The notes under the pieces are model-generated. The model saw only the letters and a list, made by a program, of their open reading frames with translations. It was not told the origin of the DNA and ran no database searches. Shown one piece after another: positions 25,771-34,508 of a stretch of DNA of 64,000 nt. Numbering within the stretch: position 1 is the first letter of the stretch; every line of letters begins with the position of its first letter. Made by a program: the position numbers and the translations under genes. Origin of the DNA: Zobellia nedashkovskayae (GTDB taxonomy: Bacteria > Bacteroidota > Bacteroidia > Flavobacteriales > Flavobacteriaceae); the NCBI RefSeq assembly GCF_015330125.1, contig NZ_JADDXR010000002.1, forward strand, positions 2,926,685 to 2,990,684, in the 5' to 3' direction.

Positions 25771-26376
25771 TTATTTCGTTGTCCCAATATTGTTTACAAT
25801 ATTTGCTGGACCTTCTGGAAACCACATTTTAGCCAAAAGATTAGGTACATATCCCACTGGTACATAATCTGCAGTATAGGTAATTTTGGTTATGTCCGGA
25901 TCTACTTTCTTAAATTCATAAACAACCTTGTAGTTAGCCATTCTCTTAACATCTTCTTGTTTATAATCGTTTGAAACTGCCGTTGCTGTAAAAATAAGTA
26001 TGTCATCTTTTTTGACCCGATCAATTTTTATGACAATATCGCTATCTGCCATTGGCCATGGTGCATCAAAATAATAATATGCCAACCATTCCTTCCCCGA
26101 TATTTTTTCTATTTCTTGGGTAACAGGTGTTCTTTTCAAGAATTTTTTATGATTGTTCGTATTGGAAAAATAGGCATCTAGTTCATCTAAGGTAATGTTG
26201 GCTGTGGTCTGGGCAACGTAATAAAAATGGGTTCCTTCCTCTTCTTTGACCAGTTCATATTTTACCGTAGTCCTGCCATCTTTAGCGGTTTTCGTTTTAT
26301 AGTTTCGGCTTTGTGCAAAAGCGTTGATGGACGTTAATAATATAACAACTATTCTTATGTATTTTATGCGCTTCAT
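25771..26376 (-). CDS. Secreted START/SRPBCC-like domain protein
   Basis: A 201-aa protein with a signal peptide (ending INAFAQS) and a START/helix-grip fold: EGTHFYYVAQTTANITLDELDAYFSN, then YYYFDAPWPMADSDIVIKIDRV (a typical START strand pair) and VVYEFKKVDPDITKITYTADYVPVGYVP. It probably binds a hydrophobic ligand in the periplasm. Second gene of the cassette. Confidence 0.75.
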   Translation of the reverse strand: MKRIKYIRIVVILLTSINAFAQSRNYKTKTAKDGRTTVKYELVKEEEGTHFYYVAQTTANITLDELDAYFSNTNNHKKFLKRTPVTQEIEKISGKEWLAYYYFDAPWPMADSDIVIKIDRVKKDDILIFTATAVSNDYKQEDVKRMANYKVVYEFKKVDPDITKITYTADYVPVGYVPNLLAKMWFPEGPANIVNNIGTTK

Positions 26377-26409
26377 TTCTCTTAGATTTCAATTATTGGA
26401 ACCCAACTG

Positions 26410-27360
26410 TTAAACATTCCATTCATAACCAACAGCATCTTCTGATACTGACCAGAGCTTTTCCATTATGGGTTTATCTTTTGCGTGTGGCTCTAGCTTG
26501 CATTCTCCTACCGGACCGGTCCAATAATTTTTTCCTGTTGGGCCGTAAAAACCTTCTTGGGCCAAATCTGGTTCTGTAGCACACATTAATTCTGGATACG
26601 CACCTTTTTCTGCTGATTGTACCATTGGTGTCAATTTCATGATTTGCCACATGAATCTTGTCAATAAGCTTCCACTGGTTTTTATTAGTGATGTTGAAGA
26701 TGCCCCTGGGTGGCAGGCATATGCTTTTACAGTTGTTTTACCCGCCTCTTTTAATTTATCCTGTAATTCATAAACTGTCATAATCTGCGCCAGTTTACTT
26801 TGGCTATATACATCGTTAGGACCATAGTTCTTGTCCCAGTTCATATCATCGAACTTTATGGTCTTAATTCCCATAGTGTACCCCATACTGCCAACGGTTA
26901 CAATACGACCCTTAGATTCTTCTATACGAGGGTAAAGTAATGCTTGCAGTAAAAAATTGCCGTAATGGTTTACCCCTAACTGACTTTCAAAACCATCTTC
27001 GGTAAAGGTTTGTTTGGGTACTTGAGCTATGGCGGCATTACATAGCAACGCGTCTATTTGTGTTACAGTTTTAAGCACCTCTTCTGCAGCTTTTTTAACA
27101 GAAGTCAAGGATGCTAAGTCCATTTCTATGTTGGTTATAGGTATTGCATTACCCAATTCTTGCTTTAAGGTTGCTATGGTAACGGTAGCCTTTTTTAGGT
27201 TACGGTTCAACATAACCACGGTTGCTCCTTTTTTCAATAATATTTTTGCAGCTTCATAACCTGTACCGCTTGTAGTACCTGTTATTACGAATGTTTTGCC
27301 TTTAAGACTTATAATTCTATCGGGTGTCCACCCTTGTTCGCCAAATTGTGTTGTATTCAT
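26410..27360 (-). CDS. Short-chain dehydrogenase/reductase
   Basis: A 316-aa NAD(P)-dependent oxidoreductase of the protochlorophyllide/retinol dehydrogenase-like type. Cofactor motif TGTTSGTGYEAA, NNAG-like motif LLCNAAIAQ, catalytic Ser in VTVGSMGY, catalytic pair YSQSK, and CHPGASSTSL after it. A C-terminal extension of about 60 residues is typical of the subgroup. Substrate unknown. First gene of the minus-strand cassette flanked by the crp repeats. Confidence 0.85.
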   Translation of the reverse strand: MNTTQFGEQGWTPDRIISLKGKTFVITGTTSGTGYEAAKILLKKGATVVMLNRNLKKATVTIATLKQELGNAIPITNIEMDLASLTSVKKAAEEVLKTVTQIDALLCNAAIAQVPKQTFTEDGFESQLGVNHYGNFLLQALLYPRIEESKGRIVTVGSMGYTMGIKTIKFDDMNWDKNYGPNDVYSQSKLAQIMTVYELQDKLKEAGKTTVKAYACHPGASSTSLIKTSGSLLTRFMWQIMKLTPMVQSAEKGAYPELMCATEPDLAQEGFYGPTGKNYWTGPVGECKLEPHAKDKPIMEKLWSVSEDAVGYEWNV

Positions 27361-27585
27361 TATATCCTATTTTTTAACTATCCAATAGAGTAGGACAAAG
27401 GTAAAATGGAGGGCCACCAACTTACTTACACACATTTTCGAATCTTGTATACTTTTTGGGGAGATAGTGGTATTTGTTCAACCTTGAAAGGTTGTTCATT
27501 ACCATATCGTATTTTGAGATTTAGGTTTTCTTTTCCCTATTTTTCTAATTCGGACTTATTGATCCTGTTGTTCCCTGGTTTAATA

Positions 27586-27888
27586 GAAGAATGGATGGCC
27601 AACAACCCAAGCTGGCGTAATTTTATTCTAGAAAGTTACCATAATAGGCTTAATGAATTATTGGAAACGCTAGACAGCATCGCATTTTTAAATATGGATG
27701 AACGTCTATTAAAATACCTGAAAAATAAATCTCGGGTTACGGGCAGCACCACCATTAATAGTACCCACCAGGAAATTGCTTATGAACTACATACTTCTCG
27801 CGTAGTAATATCTAGATTGCTCAAAAAACTTGAAAATATGGGGAAGGTAAAACTAAACCGGTACCATATAAAACTTATTGAGTTGTAG
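27586..27888 (+). pseudogene. Truncated Crp/Fnr gene, direct repeat copy 2
   Basis: Encodes only helix C and the complete HTH of the regulator at 23619 (from EEWMANNPSW to the stop), about 94% identical in DNA. The frame stays open upstream to an ATG at 27406, but those 60 codons have no likeness to the sensor domain and look random. Almost all differences are synonymous (Y to N and a final V to I being the protein changes seen), so the copy diverged while still under selection, for instance as a full gene in a donor strain. Likely a recombination scar; a DNA-binding fragment could still be made, but this is unproven. Confidence 0.8.
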
Positions 27889-27920
27889 AGTGGGGGTTAA
27901 ATGTGTGTAATGTTTTGGCA

Positions 27921-28517
27921 TTAGTTTTTTGCAAATTTAATTAGCTTTTTGAAATTACCATTATCAGCTTCTCTTAAGGCTTTTATATATTGTTTTCTTG
28001 TTTCGTTAGCTTTAACCATATTTGATTGGTGCCAGTTAAATATTTCATTTCCAAATATTGATTCCATGATAATATCAGCCATCATTCTAGAGTGTCTTCC
28101 ATTTCCATTTGGAAAGCAATGAATGGATACTATACGATGTTTAAATCTTATAGCTATTTCTTCAGGTGGAAAAGTGTTGTTATCTATCCAATATTTAGTG
28201 TCGTCAAGTAAATTTTTTAATTCAAGCCCAATTTGTGTCCAAGGAATTCCAATGTTTTTTTCAGTCTTTCTAAATTGTCCTGCCCATTTCCAAACATCAC
28301 TATACATTCTTTTATGTAAGTTTTTAATGAACTTTTCAGTTAAAATATTTTCAACCTTAAATTTTGAATGAATAGTCCATTCAACTGCTTTTTCAATGTT
28401 TAATTGCTCAAATTCATCTAGTTCTCCTTGAGTAGTGATAGACTTTATTTTAAGACCTTCCTTTTCTTCTTCGTCTAAAGGTGTTTGTCCATCTTTATAA
28501 TCGAATTCTAATCCCAT
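27921..28517 (-). CDS. Fic-domain protein, mobile mystery protein B type
   Basis: A 198-aa Fic/Doc-family protein. The Fic motif is HCFPNGNGRHSR (H133 to R144): the catalytic His, the GNGR loop and final Arg are kept, but the usual Asp/Glu metal ligand is Asn (N137), so catalytic activity may be altered. Family members transfer AMP or another nucleotide phosphate to proteins. A TTQGE stretch near residue 28 partly resembles the S/T-xxx-E inhibitory motif. It overlaps the HTH gene upstream by 10 bp; this A/B pair is spread on mobile regions of many bacteria and acts, by inference, as toxin-antitoxin or regulatory unit. Confidence 0.88.
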   Translation of the reverse strand: MGLEFDYKDGQTPLDEEEKEGLKIKSITTQGELDEFEQLNIEKAVEWTIHSKFKVENILTEKFIKNLHKRMYSDVWKWAGQFRKTEKNIGIPWTQIGLELKNLLDDTKYWIDNNTFPPEEIAIRFKHRIVSIHCFPNGNGRHSRMMADIIMESIFGNEIFNWHQSNMVKANETRKQYIKALREADNGNFKKLIKFAKN

Positions 28518-28969
28518 AATGATTTTTTCATCTCTCGCTTAATTTCATCAGCAAGCTCCTTTATGGTTTCAGTTATCTTTTCATCTCCAATTCCTTGGTC
28601 CTCTAATTTCATATTTTGATTAGTCCTTAAAACTATTTTTCGGGCTAGTTTTTCGGCTTTTAAATTGACTAGATTTTCAATGGATCCATCTTTTGGAATA
28701 AAACCATATACAAATTTCATATCTAAAGCATTACCAACATCCTTTAGTTTATTTATGGTTATCTGACCTGTTGCCTCACGTTCTTCAATTTTTTGGATAG
28801 CCCCTTTAGTTAAATCAAGTTTGATTCCTAATTGTTCCCTCGTCATATTAAGACTGGTTCTTATGGTATTAACCCATCCTTTTTGTGGAACCAGAACCGT
28901 TGCTACATCTTTAAAATGTATTAATTTTTTATCTAATTGTTCTATGAGGAGTTTTTTCTTGTTTCTCAT
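28508..28969 (-). CDS. XRE-type HTH protein, mobile mystery protein A
   Basis: A 153-aa protein with the family start (LDKKL...PQKGWVNTIRTSLNMTREQLG) and an XRE-type HTH (TREQLGIKLDLTKGAIQKIEEREATGQIT, residues about 44-72), then KDVGNALDMKFVYGFIP. The C-terminal third is helical and Lys/Glu rich. It probably represses its own promoter and controls the Fic partner. The promoter has a 14-bp palindrome between -7 element and gene (28984-29016). Confidence 0.88.
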   Translation of the reverse strand: MRNKKKLLIEQLDKKLIHFKDVATVLVPQKGWVNTIRTSLNMTREQLGIKLDLTKGAIQKIEEREATGQITINKLKDVGNALDMKFVYGFIPKDGSIENLVNLKAEKLARKIVLRTNQNMKLEDQGIGDEKITETIKELADEIKREMKKSLWD

Positions 28970-28983
28970 TTGATACCATTTTT

Positions 28984-29016
28984 ATACATATATGTATGTA
29001 AATAACACCAAAAGTA
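28984..29016 (-). promoter_or_regulatory. Promoter and operator of the mobile mystery A/B pair
   Basis: Minus-strand -7 element TACTTTTG (29009-29016). The perfect palindrome ATACATATATGTAT (28984-28997) lies just downstream of the predicted start, suitable for autorepression. Related TAC-ATA/TATGTA words recur up to about 29095. The rest of the gap to 29215 shows nothing else. Confidence 0.5.
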
Positions 29017-29215
29017 TACAAATACATATAAAAAACAAAATAAAAGAATATTTATATGTATTCTTTTGTATTAAAAAAGATACAAATATGTATGATTAAG
29101 TTTAGTGAAATTGCGATTTTAAATTACCGTCAACGTGTTTGTGCATGATTAGTTGCGAGGATTTTCGTAAGTAGGCTAAAACTAGTAATAAATTATATAT
29201 GGTGTTGTGCTTTCG

Positions 29216-30826
29216 TTATTTGTTTTTCAATTGGTCTTTAACTAACGACTTTTTGAAATAATATTTATTGTTCATTTTAGCATCTTCAACAATTTCACGT
29301 TTTAATTCACCAGTAGAGTATAGGTCAATTACGTGTTCTAGCAATTCTATTAGTTTTAATTGATATGCTTTATTTTTAATTGTTGCAGGAACATTTAATA
29401 ATATTTTCTTATCTGCTATTGCCATTGAACCGTCCGAACCAATGTTAATTTGAATGTCATTTTTGTTATAGTTTTCTGAAATGAAAACTAAGTAGTTTGC
29501 AAATATGCTTAATATGAATTTCTTTGAAAATTCCTCGATTGTAAGTTTTTCTCCTTGTTGAGAATAAAATTCCTGAGGATACTCTTTTATTTCCTTTGTT
29601 AGTTTTAAGTTTTCAAAAGGGTCTTTGTTTTGAGTGTAATTTTTTGAAATAAAAGAAAAATTAATATCTTTTAATAGTTCAGATAATTTCAAATCGCCAT
29701 CTGTATGATTTGCAAATACAGAAGAGTCTATTTCCGAAACTAAAAACTTATCACCATTAAATACACAATATTCTACAGTTAATTTTTTTGAGTTTGTATG
29801 TAGCCAGAGATTATATAAAAATTGAGAAGAATGAATTGCTCTTTTTTGGAAATCCCCATATTCTTGCAAATCAACTAATTTTAATACTGAAGAATCATTT
29901 TTAGTTTTTAGTTTTTTTATTTTAAAACCTTGAAGACTTAAAGATGATTTAAAGTCTAATAATTTTGCTTCATCTTTAATACTTAAAGGCTCTTTTTCAA
30001 TAGAGTCTCTTAATTCCTGTATTTCGTTTATATTGTCAAAACAAAAAATAGTTTCTGAAATTCGAATTAGTTTAAACGTTAATAAGACCTTAGTTAAAGT
30101 TTCAAATAGTTCATCTTTTGATATTTGAAACTCTTCATTTATTCCACTTTTTTTATACCAACAAATAATTTTACCATCAATAATTTTGGAGTTGTGGTGA
30201 TAAGCAATATTTCTCCATTGATTTAATCTGATTGAGTGACTGGAGATTATTAATAAATCATCTAAGTCAGTTGTTGAGATTAATTCATCAATTATATCAC
30301 CTAAATCTATCGATTGGATTTTAGCAAAATCGGACTGTTTATTTCGTTTTATTCTGTTTAAATGAAATATTAACTTAATAAAAGGTTTAGAAATACCTTC
30401 AATAGTCTGTCCAATTATTCTTAAAGATTCTTCTAAATAATCCTCAATACAGAGACTTTTAATGTCTATTTGATTATTGTATAAGGTCCAAAATCTTGAA
30501 ATCCCTTGGCTAATTTCAGGTAACCAAGAGTTGTATGCTTCAAGTGTTTTTTCTAAGTTTCTATTTTTAGAATCATTAAATATTTGAAGTATAACGTCAA
30601 TATTTTTTATTGATTCTGGAAAATCATTTTGAACTAGGAGGAAAGAGAGCCAATTATTAACTAGGTCAGTTGACGAATGTTTTTTTAGTCTTTGTTTATT
30701 TTGAAAATAGGTTGAAAAACATTCTATGATTTCGGATTTTAATTCATCAGGAGACATTCCAAATTCATAAAATAATGAAAGAGGATTTCTACTCTCAAAA
30801 TCGCTTATCTTTTTTCTGTTTTTCAA
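29216..30826 (-). CDS. Large protein of unknown function with HEPN-like R-x4-H motif
   Basis: A 536-aa protein with no signal peptide or membrane helix and no family I recognise. It is rich in Lys, Asn, Ile and Ser, and its codon use is more A/T-rich than its neighbours. At residues 205-211 the sequence RNIAYHH, preceded by HSIRLNQW, resembles the R-N-x3-H catalytic motif of HEPN nucleases, within a helical region (about 125-215). The C-terminal half (330-530) looks like mixed alpha/beta. It stands alone beside the HTH/Fic pair in the accessory region, with the dispersed repeat just upstream. Anti-phage or stress RNase function is a guess from motif and place only. Confidence 0.55.
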   Translation of the reverse strand: MKNRKKISDFESRNPLSLFYEFGMSPDELKSEIIECFSTYFQNKQRLKKHSSTDLVNNWLSFLLVQNDFPESIKNIDVILQIFNDSKNRNLEKTLEAYNSWLPEISQGISRFWTLYNNQIDIKSLCIEDYLEESLRIIGQTIEGISKPFIKLIFHLNRIKRNKQSDFAKIQSIDLGDIIDELISTTDLDDLLIISSHSIRLNQWRNIAYHHNSKIIDGKIICWYKKSGINEEFQISKDELFETLTKVLLTFKLIRISETIFCFDNINEIQELRDSIEKEPLSIKDEAKLLDFKSSLSLQGFKIKKLKTKNDSSVLKLVDLQEYGDFQKRAIHSSQFLYNLWLHTNSKKLTVEYCVFNGDKFLVSEIDSSVFANHTDGDLKLSELLKDINFSFISKNYTQNKDPFENLKLTKEIKEYPQEFYSQQGEKLTIEEFSKKFILSIFANYLVFISENYNKNDIQINIGSDGSMAIADKKILLNVPATIKNKAYQLKLIELLEHVIDLYSTGELKREIVEDAKMNNKYYFKKSLVKDQLKNK

Positions 30827-30916
30827 TTATTCGGGATGTTTATTTAATGAAGTACAACAATAGTATATGTACAACAGCACGGATGTCTACTAATACTTGA
30901 ATATAACACAACTTTA

Positions 30917-31010
30917 TTAAGTCTACCCAGATTTAGATTGTACCTGCAATATAAATATTCGCGTCATTTTATTCTTACAGAAGGGCGTAATATTTATTGA
31001 AGAGTTGTCA
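30917..31010. repeat. Dispersed intergenic repeat, copy A
   Basis: About 90 bp starting TTAAGTCTACCCAG and passing through TGCAATATAAATATTC and ATTCTTACAGAA to GTAATATTTATTGAA. Related copies lie at 35012-35100 and 39642-39730. All three are intergenic and in the same orientation. Confidence 0.6.
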
Positions 31011-31084
31011 TTTTATGTTTAAGCTTGAGAAAGCTAAAAAAACACGAATTAGCTTTAGAGAACGGCAGGGAGGTTTTGTTGTGC

Positions 31085-31507
31085 TTAGTGCTTTTCCGCA
31101 CGTAACTTTAATTCCTTGTTCATTTGTTCAAATCCATTTTTGGTGTCTTTGTCTAAACTCTTTGAAAACAGCTTAACCAAAATTCCGCTAAAATGCTCGC
31201 TCTGTTCAAAATGAGTAGTTCCATCTCCGTTATCTGTCAATTTAAATAGGTGTTCTCCGTCAAACAGACCTTTAAACCAAAGATGACCAAGCCACTTTAA
31301 CTCTGTGTTTTCAGTCAAGGTCAATACAAAGGGTTTAAAAGTCATTCCTTGCAATTTTATTTGAATTTGGTTTCCAACTTTTACGTCTCCAGAAACTGAT
31401 TTAATAAATGAATTCCATTCAGGATACTTGTCAAAGGCGGTAAGGACTTGCCAAATTCTTTCTTTACTAGCGCTTATTGTAATAGATGTTTTAATCTGCT
31501 TTGTCAT
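31085..31507 (-). CDS. SRPBCC-family (polyketide cyclase/START-like) protein
   Basis: A 140-aa helix-grip protein: TSITISASKERIWQVLTAFDKYPEWNSFIKSV, then GNQIQIKL and the HFEQSEHFSG strand typical of the family. It probably binds a hydrophobic ligand; no enzyme residues are recognisable. It is 57 bp downstream of a Crp-like regulator gene on the same strand, probably one transcript. Confidence 0.85.
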   Translation of the reverse strand: MTKQIKTSITISASKERIWQVLTAFDKYPEWNSFIKSVSGDVKVGNQIQIKLQGMTFKPFVLTLTENTELKWLGHLWFKGLFDGEHLFKLTDNGDGTTHFEQSEHFSGILVKLFSKSLDKDTKNGFEQMNKELKLRAEKH

Positions 31508-31564
31508 AATAGTAATTTATATGGCAAAGCTCGGCTTAAACCGAGTTTTTGCTCTTGACAAAAA

Positions 31565-32134
31565 TCAAGAAATCTTTTTGTTTCTAATTCTGCTAAATGT
31601 TTCGGGAGACATTCCCAACATTGACGCGAGATATTGCAACGGAACTTGATTAAAAAGTGCTTTATTATTCTCGAAAAGTTGGTTGTAGCGTTCTTCGGCA
31701 CTAAGGGATAAATGGCTAAAAACCCTTTCTTCTAATTGAACGAAACAACCTGCAATAAACTGTTTTTCCATTTCTGCCCAATTTGGAACAACACTATTCA
31801 AAAGGGCATAGTTTTCCTTATTGATTGTGTAGAGTTCACAATCCGTTAATGCTTGAATATTCCATCTTGCTCTTTGTTTAAAGCTAAAACTGTACAAGTC
31901 GGTTATGAAATAACCTTTTGTAGAAATCCATTGCGTAACTTCTTTGTCATTGGCATTTGCAAAAATTCGTATAAAACCACTTCGAACAAAACTCAGTTTT
32001 TGGCAATATTGACCAGTTTTTGTAAAATATTCCCCTTTTTTGAGTTCCGATTCTGTGAACAATGAAGTTATTTGGTCCATATTTTCATTGGTGATTCCAA
32101 AGTAGGAAGTAATATATTTCTGTAATTCTGTCAA
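31565..32134 (-). CDS. Crp/Fnr-family regulator, Flavobacteria-type
   Basis: A 189-aa regulator with an N-terminal cNMP-binding-like domain (KKGEYFTKTGQYCQKLSFVRSGFIRIF) and a C-terminal HTH (VPLQYLASMLGMSPETFSRIRNKK). The recognition helix SPETFSRIR has E and R at the CRP-type positions. The C-terminus is short, so the wing is minimal. It may control the SRPBCC gene downstream. No obvious redox Cys cluster. Confidence 0.85.
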   Translation of the reverse strand: MTELQKYITSYFGITNENMDQITSLFTESELKKGEYFTKTGQYCQKLSFVRSGFIRIFANANDKEVTQWISTKGYFITDLYSFSFKQRARWNIQALTDCELYTINKENYALLNSVVPNWAEMEKQFIAGCFVQLEERVFSHLSLSAEERYNQLFENNKALFNQVPLQYLASMLGMSPETFSRIRNKKIS

Positions 32135-32244
32135 TTTTCAGAGGTTTTTTCAATATTAAAAACACCGGGTGAATTATGAATATAAGCAAAAATAACGCTC
32201 CATATTTGGGTATAAACGAACTCTTATCTGAGTTGCCCATGCTC

Positions 32245-33414
32245 TTACAGACTTAATTGTATATGGTGTATTTTCTCTTTTAGTACCTTGGCAGCTCTGG
32301 TGTACCCACTACTACCACCATCCACAAAATGGATATGTTTGGCATTTCTATTGCGAACATAGCAAGACATTATACTGGTATTACTAACATGAATACCATA
32401 AACAATCAGTTCCTTTTTTTCTAACTCATCTAGATATTCAGTTAACCGTTGTCTTTGCTTTGTAGTACCGGAGATAACCATATTAATACGCCCGTCAATT
32501 ACTAGAATATCGGATAATTGCGTTAACTCATTTAGATATTTTCTACCTTTTGCACTGGGCAAATAATAATATTTACCAAATAAGCCAGTTATCCATACCT
32601 TCAAAAAGTTTATAACTCCAAATTTCTTATTACTCGCTTTCAGTTCTGTTCTAATCTGGTGATAATTAAATTTTAATTTCAATTTTAATTTAGGTACAGA
32701 AATAGGGTTTCTATTACTTAGTGAACCATATATTTCATCTGTTTTTTCTAACAGTTCTTGGAAGATAGAAGCTTGTTTTGATTCAATTAAGGCGTTAACC
32801 AATAATGAAACTACTTCATTTGAGTTTTCTGGTGGTGGAATTTTGTTCCACCTACATTCCATGCCATCTAAATCTAAAGCAGTCTTTTTTGCATGTGCTT
32901 GATCTAGAATTTTATCTCTAGATTTTATTTCCTTTTCCGCAAAATGCAGACCGTTGCCTAAAACTATTGGTATTGTGTGTAATTTGGTAATACTTGCCTT
33001 GGCAATTTTTAATTCTTGGTTGTTTTTGTATACATGAGAAACAGGAACACTCCCAACTCTTAGATAAATATCAAATTCTTTTTGAATATTTTCTTTATGC
33101 AAAGTCAAAGCGTCCATGATCTCTGGTAGTAAAATAGATGGAATTAGTAGTGTAGCTCCATCTCCACCAAAGAAAAAAGGAATAGTTATAGTATGTTTTG
33201 AAGCGATATTCAATGCAGCAATTATACTTCCTGTTGCTATTAAATTTACTATTTCAGAAAATCCGTTTTCTACAGATGCTGTAGAACCTTTTATATCTGT
33301 AACTACAATATGCCAGTCATCAGGGATTTTTTTGAATAGGGTAGCCTCGGAAAGTATTTTATTTACGGGGGCTTTGTGATTTTCAAGATTTGTATAAAAT
33401 AAAGTATCTTTCAT
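32245..33414 (-). CDS. DUF3095 protein (adenylate-cyclase-like fold)
   Basis: A 389-aa protein. The N-terminal half resembles class III nucleotidyl cyclases: HIVVTDIKGSTASVENG with D40 in the first metal position and IPFFFGGDGATLLIP with the GGDG turn (D85). The C-terminal part (about 280-389) is a separate alpha/beta domain. Activity has not been shown for the family as far as I know. Alone in its operon. Confidence 0.8.
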   Translation of the reverse strand: MKDTLFYTNLENHKAPVNKILSEATLFKKIPDDWHIVVTDIKGSTASVENGFSEIVNLIATGSIIAALNIASKHTITIPFFFGGDGATLLIPSILLPEIMDALTLHKENIQKEFDIYLRVGSVPVSHVYKNNQELKIAKASITKLHTIPIVLGNGLHFAEKEIKSRDKILDQAHAKKTALDLDGMECRWNKIPPPENSNEVVSLLVNALIESKQASIFQELLEKTDEIYGSLSNRNPISVPKLKLKLKFNYHQIRTELKASNKKFGVINFLKVWITGLFGKYYYLPSAKGRKYLNELTQLSDILVIDGRINMVISGTTKQRQRLTEYLDELEKKELIVYGIHVSNTSIMSCYVRNRNAKHIHFVDGGSSGYTRAAKVLKEKIHHIQLSL

Positions 33415-33725
33415 AATATACTTATTTGAGAACCATTAGGGTAAAACAATATTTTGGTTGTAGAAGTGTTTTCAAGAAAATTTAATTAAGAAAATTTTGT
33501 TTTTTAATTGTGTCTGACCACAGGGCTATGATTAGTGCAAGATTAAAAAGAACTGATTTTTTAATTAAGCACTTAGCCAAAACCTTATTTTTTCACCTTT
33601 TAGTGTACAGCTAAATCTAAAAGATTTCGTAGACTTTATTTAAAGTACTTAACTTTGGGTTAAGTACCAAAACGCGCATTAATTATAACCATTTTTGTAT
33701 GCCGTTTTTACTCTCATTATCGTAA
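33415..33725. other. 311-bp gap with one inverted repeat
   Basis: A/T-rich, no open frame of note. The only structure seen is the inverted repeat GTACTTAAC / GTTAAGTAC (33645-33667, 5-bp spacer), 60 bp past the stop of the membrane protein gene; with no clear T-run it may be a protein-binding site or a weak terminator. Confidence 0.4.
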
Positions 33726-34421
33726 CTATTTTATGGTCTTAAATTTAGGTACAAAATAGTTCAAACAATAAAGCATTGTTCCATAAGTAAAAATGAGCGT
33801 AGGCATATTGGTATTAAAGCCTAAATCAAATTCTGGAATATTAAATAGGTCTCTAAAAGAACGTGTTGCAATGAGTAGCATAAAAACTATTCCATAAGCG
33901 AAAACAGAAATAATGGCTGTTTTATTTTTAGTGGTTCGTATAATTCCCTTTTTTGCTTCTTCTCTAAAGAAATACCAAAGTACTACAATGCTAAATATAG
34001 CTTCTATAAAAATTGCTAAATAGGGGCTAGAAGCATACAAACCAAGACCAGCTTCCATTGTATTAGCACCAAACAGATGATGCATATGACCAGAAAGGAA
34101 GTCTAAAACAAAGTGGATAGAGACTAAAGCCATACTTACTAATCCTATTTGTGTGCTTTTGAATAACAATTTTCCGATTGAAAATACAAAAGCTAACCAA
34201 AATAATAGAGGCAACAAATCGTGACTATAAAGCATATCAACAGCCATATTATGTAAAGTTGCATCAAAAGCATCACTTGGGTCGGTAGGTTCAAGTCCTA
34301 AATAATGAAAGGTAAACCATAATAAATCCTGTAATTGGGATATGATTAAAAAATAAAGCAAAGCTCCTTTTTGGAATTTTTGTTTTGCTATTAATGCCGT
34401 TGTAAAATGTCCTGCTAACAT
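33726..34421 (-). CDS. Integral membrane protein, metal-dependent-hydrolase-like (YdjM-like layout)
   Basis: A 231-aa protein with six predicted transmembrane helices. His and Asp residues sit at helix ends as in membrane-bound YdjM-type hydrolases: MLAGHFTTALI at the start, SHDLLPLLFW, and HFVLDFLSGHMHHLFG. Assignment to that family is tentative. The gene diverges from the HxlR regulator at 34509; the HxlR operators between them suggest it is the regulated target. Confidence 0.6.
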   Translation of the reverse strand: MLAGHFTTALIAKQKFQKGALLYFLIISQLQDLLWFTFHYLGLEPTDPSDAFDATLHNMAVDMLYSHDLLPLLFWLAFVFSIGKLLFKSTQIGLVSMALVSIHFVLDFLSGHMHHLFGANTMEAGLGLYASSPYLAIFIEAIFSIVVLWYFFREEAKKGIIRTTKNKTAIISVFAYGIVFMLLIATRSFRDLFNIPEFDLGFNTNMPTLIFTYGTMLYCLNYFVPKFKTIK

Positions 34422-34441
34422 AATTTCTATCTTAATATTCG

Positions 34442-34497
34442 TATTTTTGCTATCAATTTGATAGCAAAAATAACAATTACTATCGATTTAATAGTAA
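34442..34497. promoter_or_regulatory. Two HxlR-type operators between divergent genes
   Basis: Operator 1: perfect palindrome 34442-34472 (15-bp arms, 1-bp centre) with core CTATCAATTTGATAG. Operator 2: 34477-34497 with core CTATCGATTTAATAG. The two cores follow CTATCRATTTRATAG and lie 30 bp apart (three helical turns), immediately before the HxlR start at 34509. Confidence 0.65.
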
Positions 34498-34508
34498 TAA
34501 ATTTCAAA

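Noticed and set aside
27406..27585. First 60 codons of the frame leading into the truncated crp copy
   Set aside because: No similarity to a sensor domain and unusual composition; treated as accidental fusion with flanking DNA.
28970..29110. Repeated TACATA words considered as a CRISPR or tandem repeat
   Set aside because: Units differ in length and spacing and are only A/T-rich words around an operator.
29205..31083. GTTGTGC words just past two accessory genes, looking like integron attC core sites
   Set aside because: No paired core of the attC type, no integrase, and the Fic gene lacks it; too little to call cassettes.
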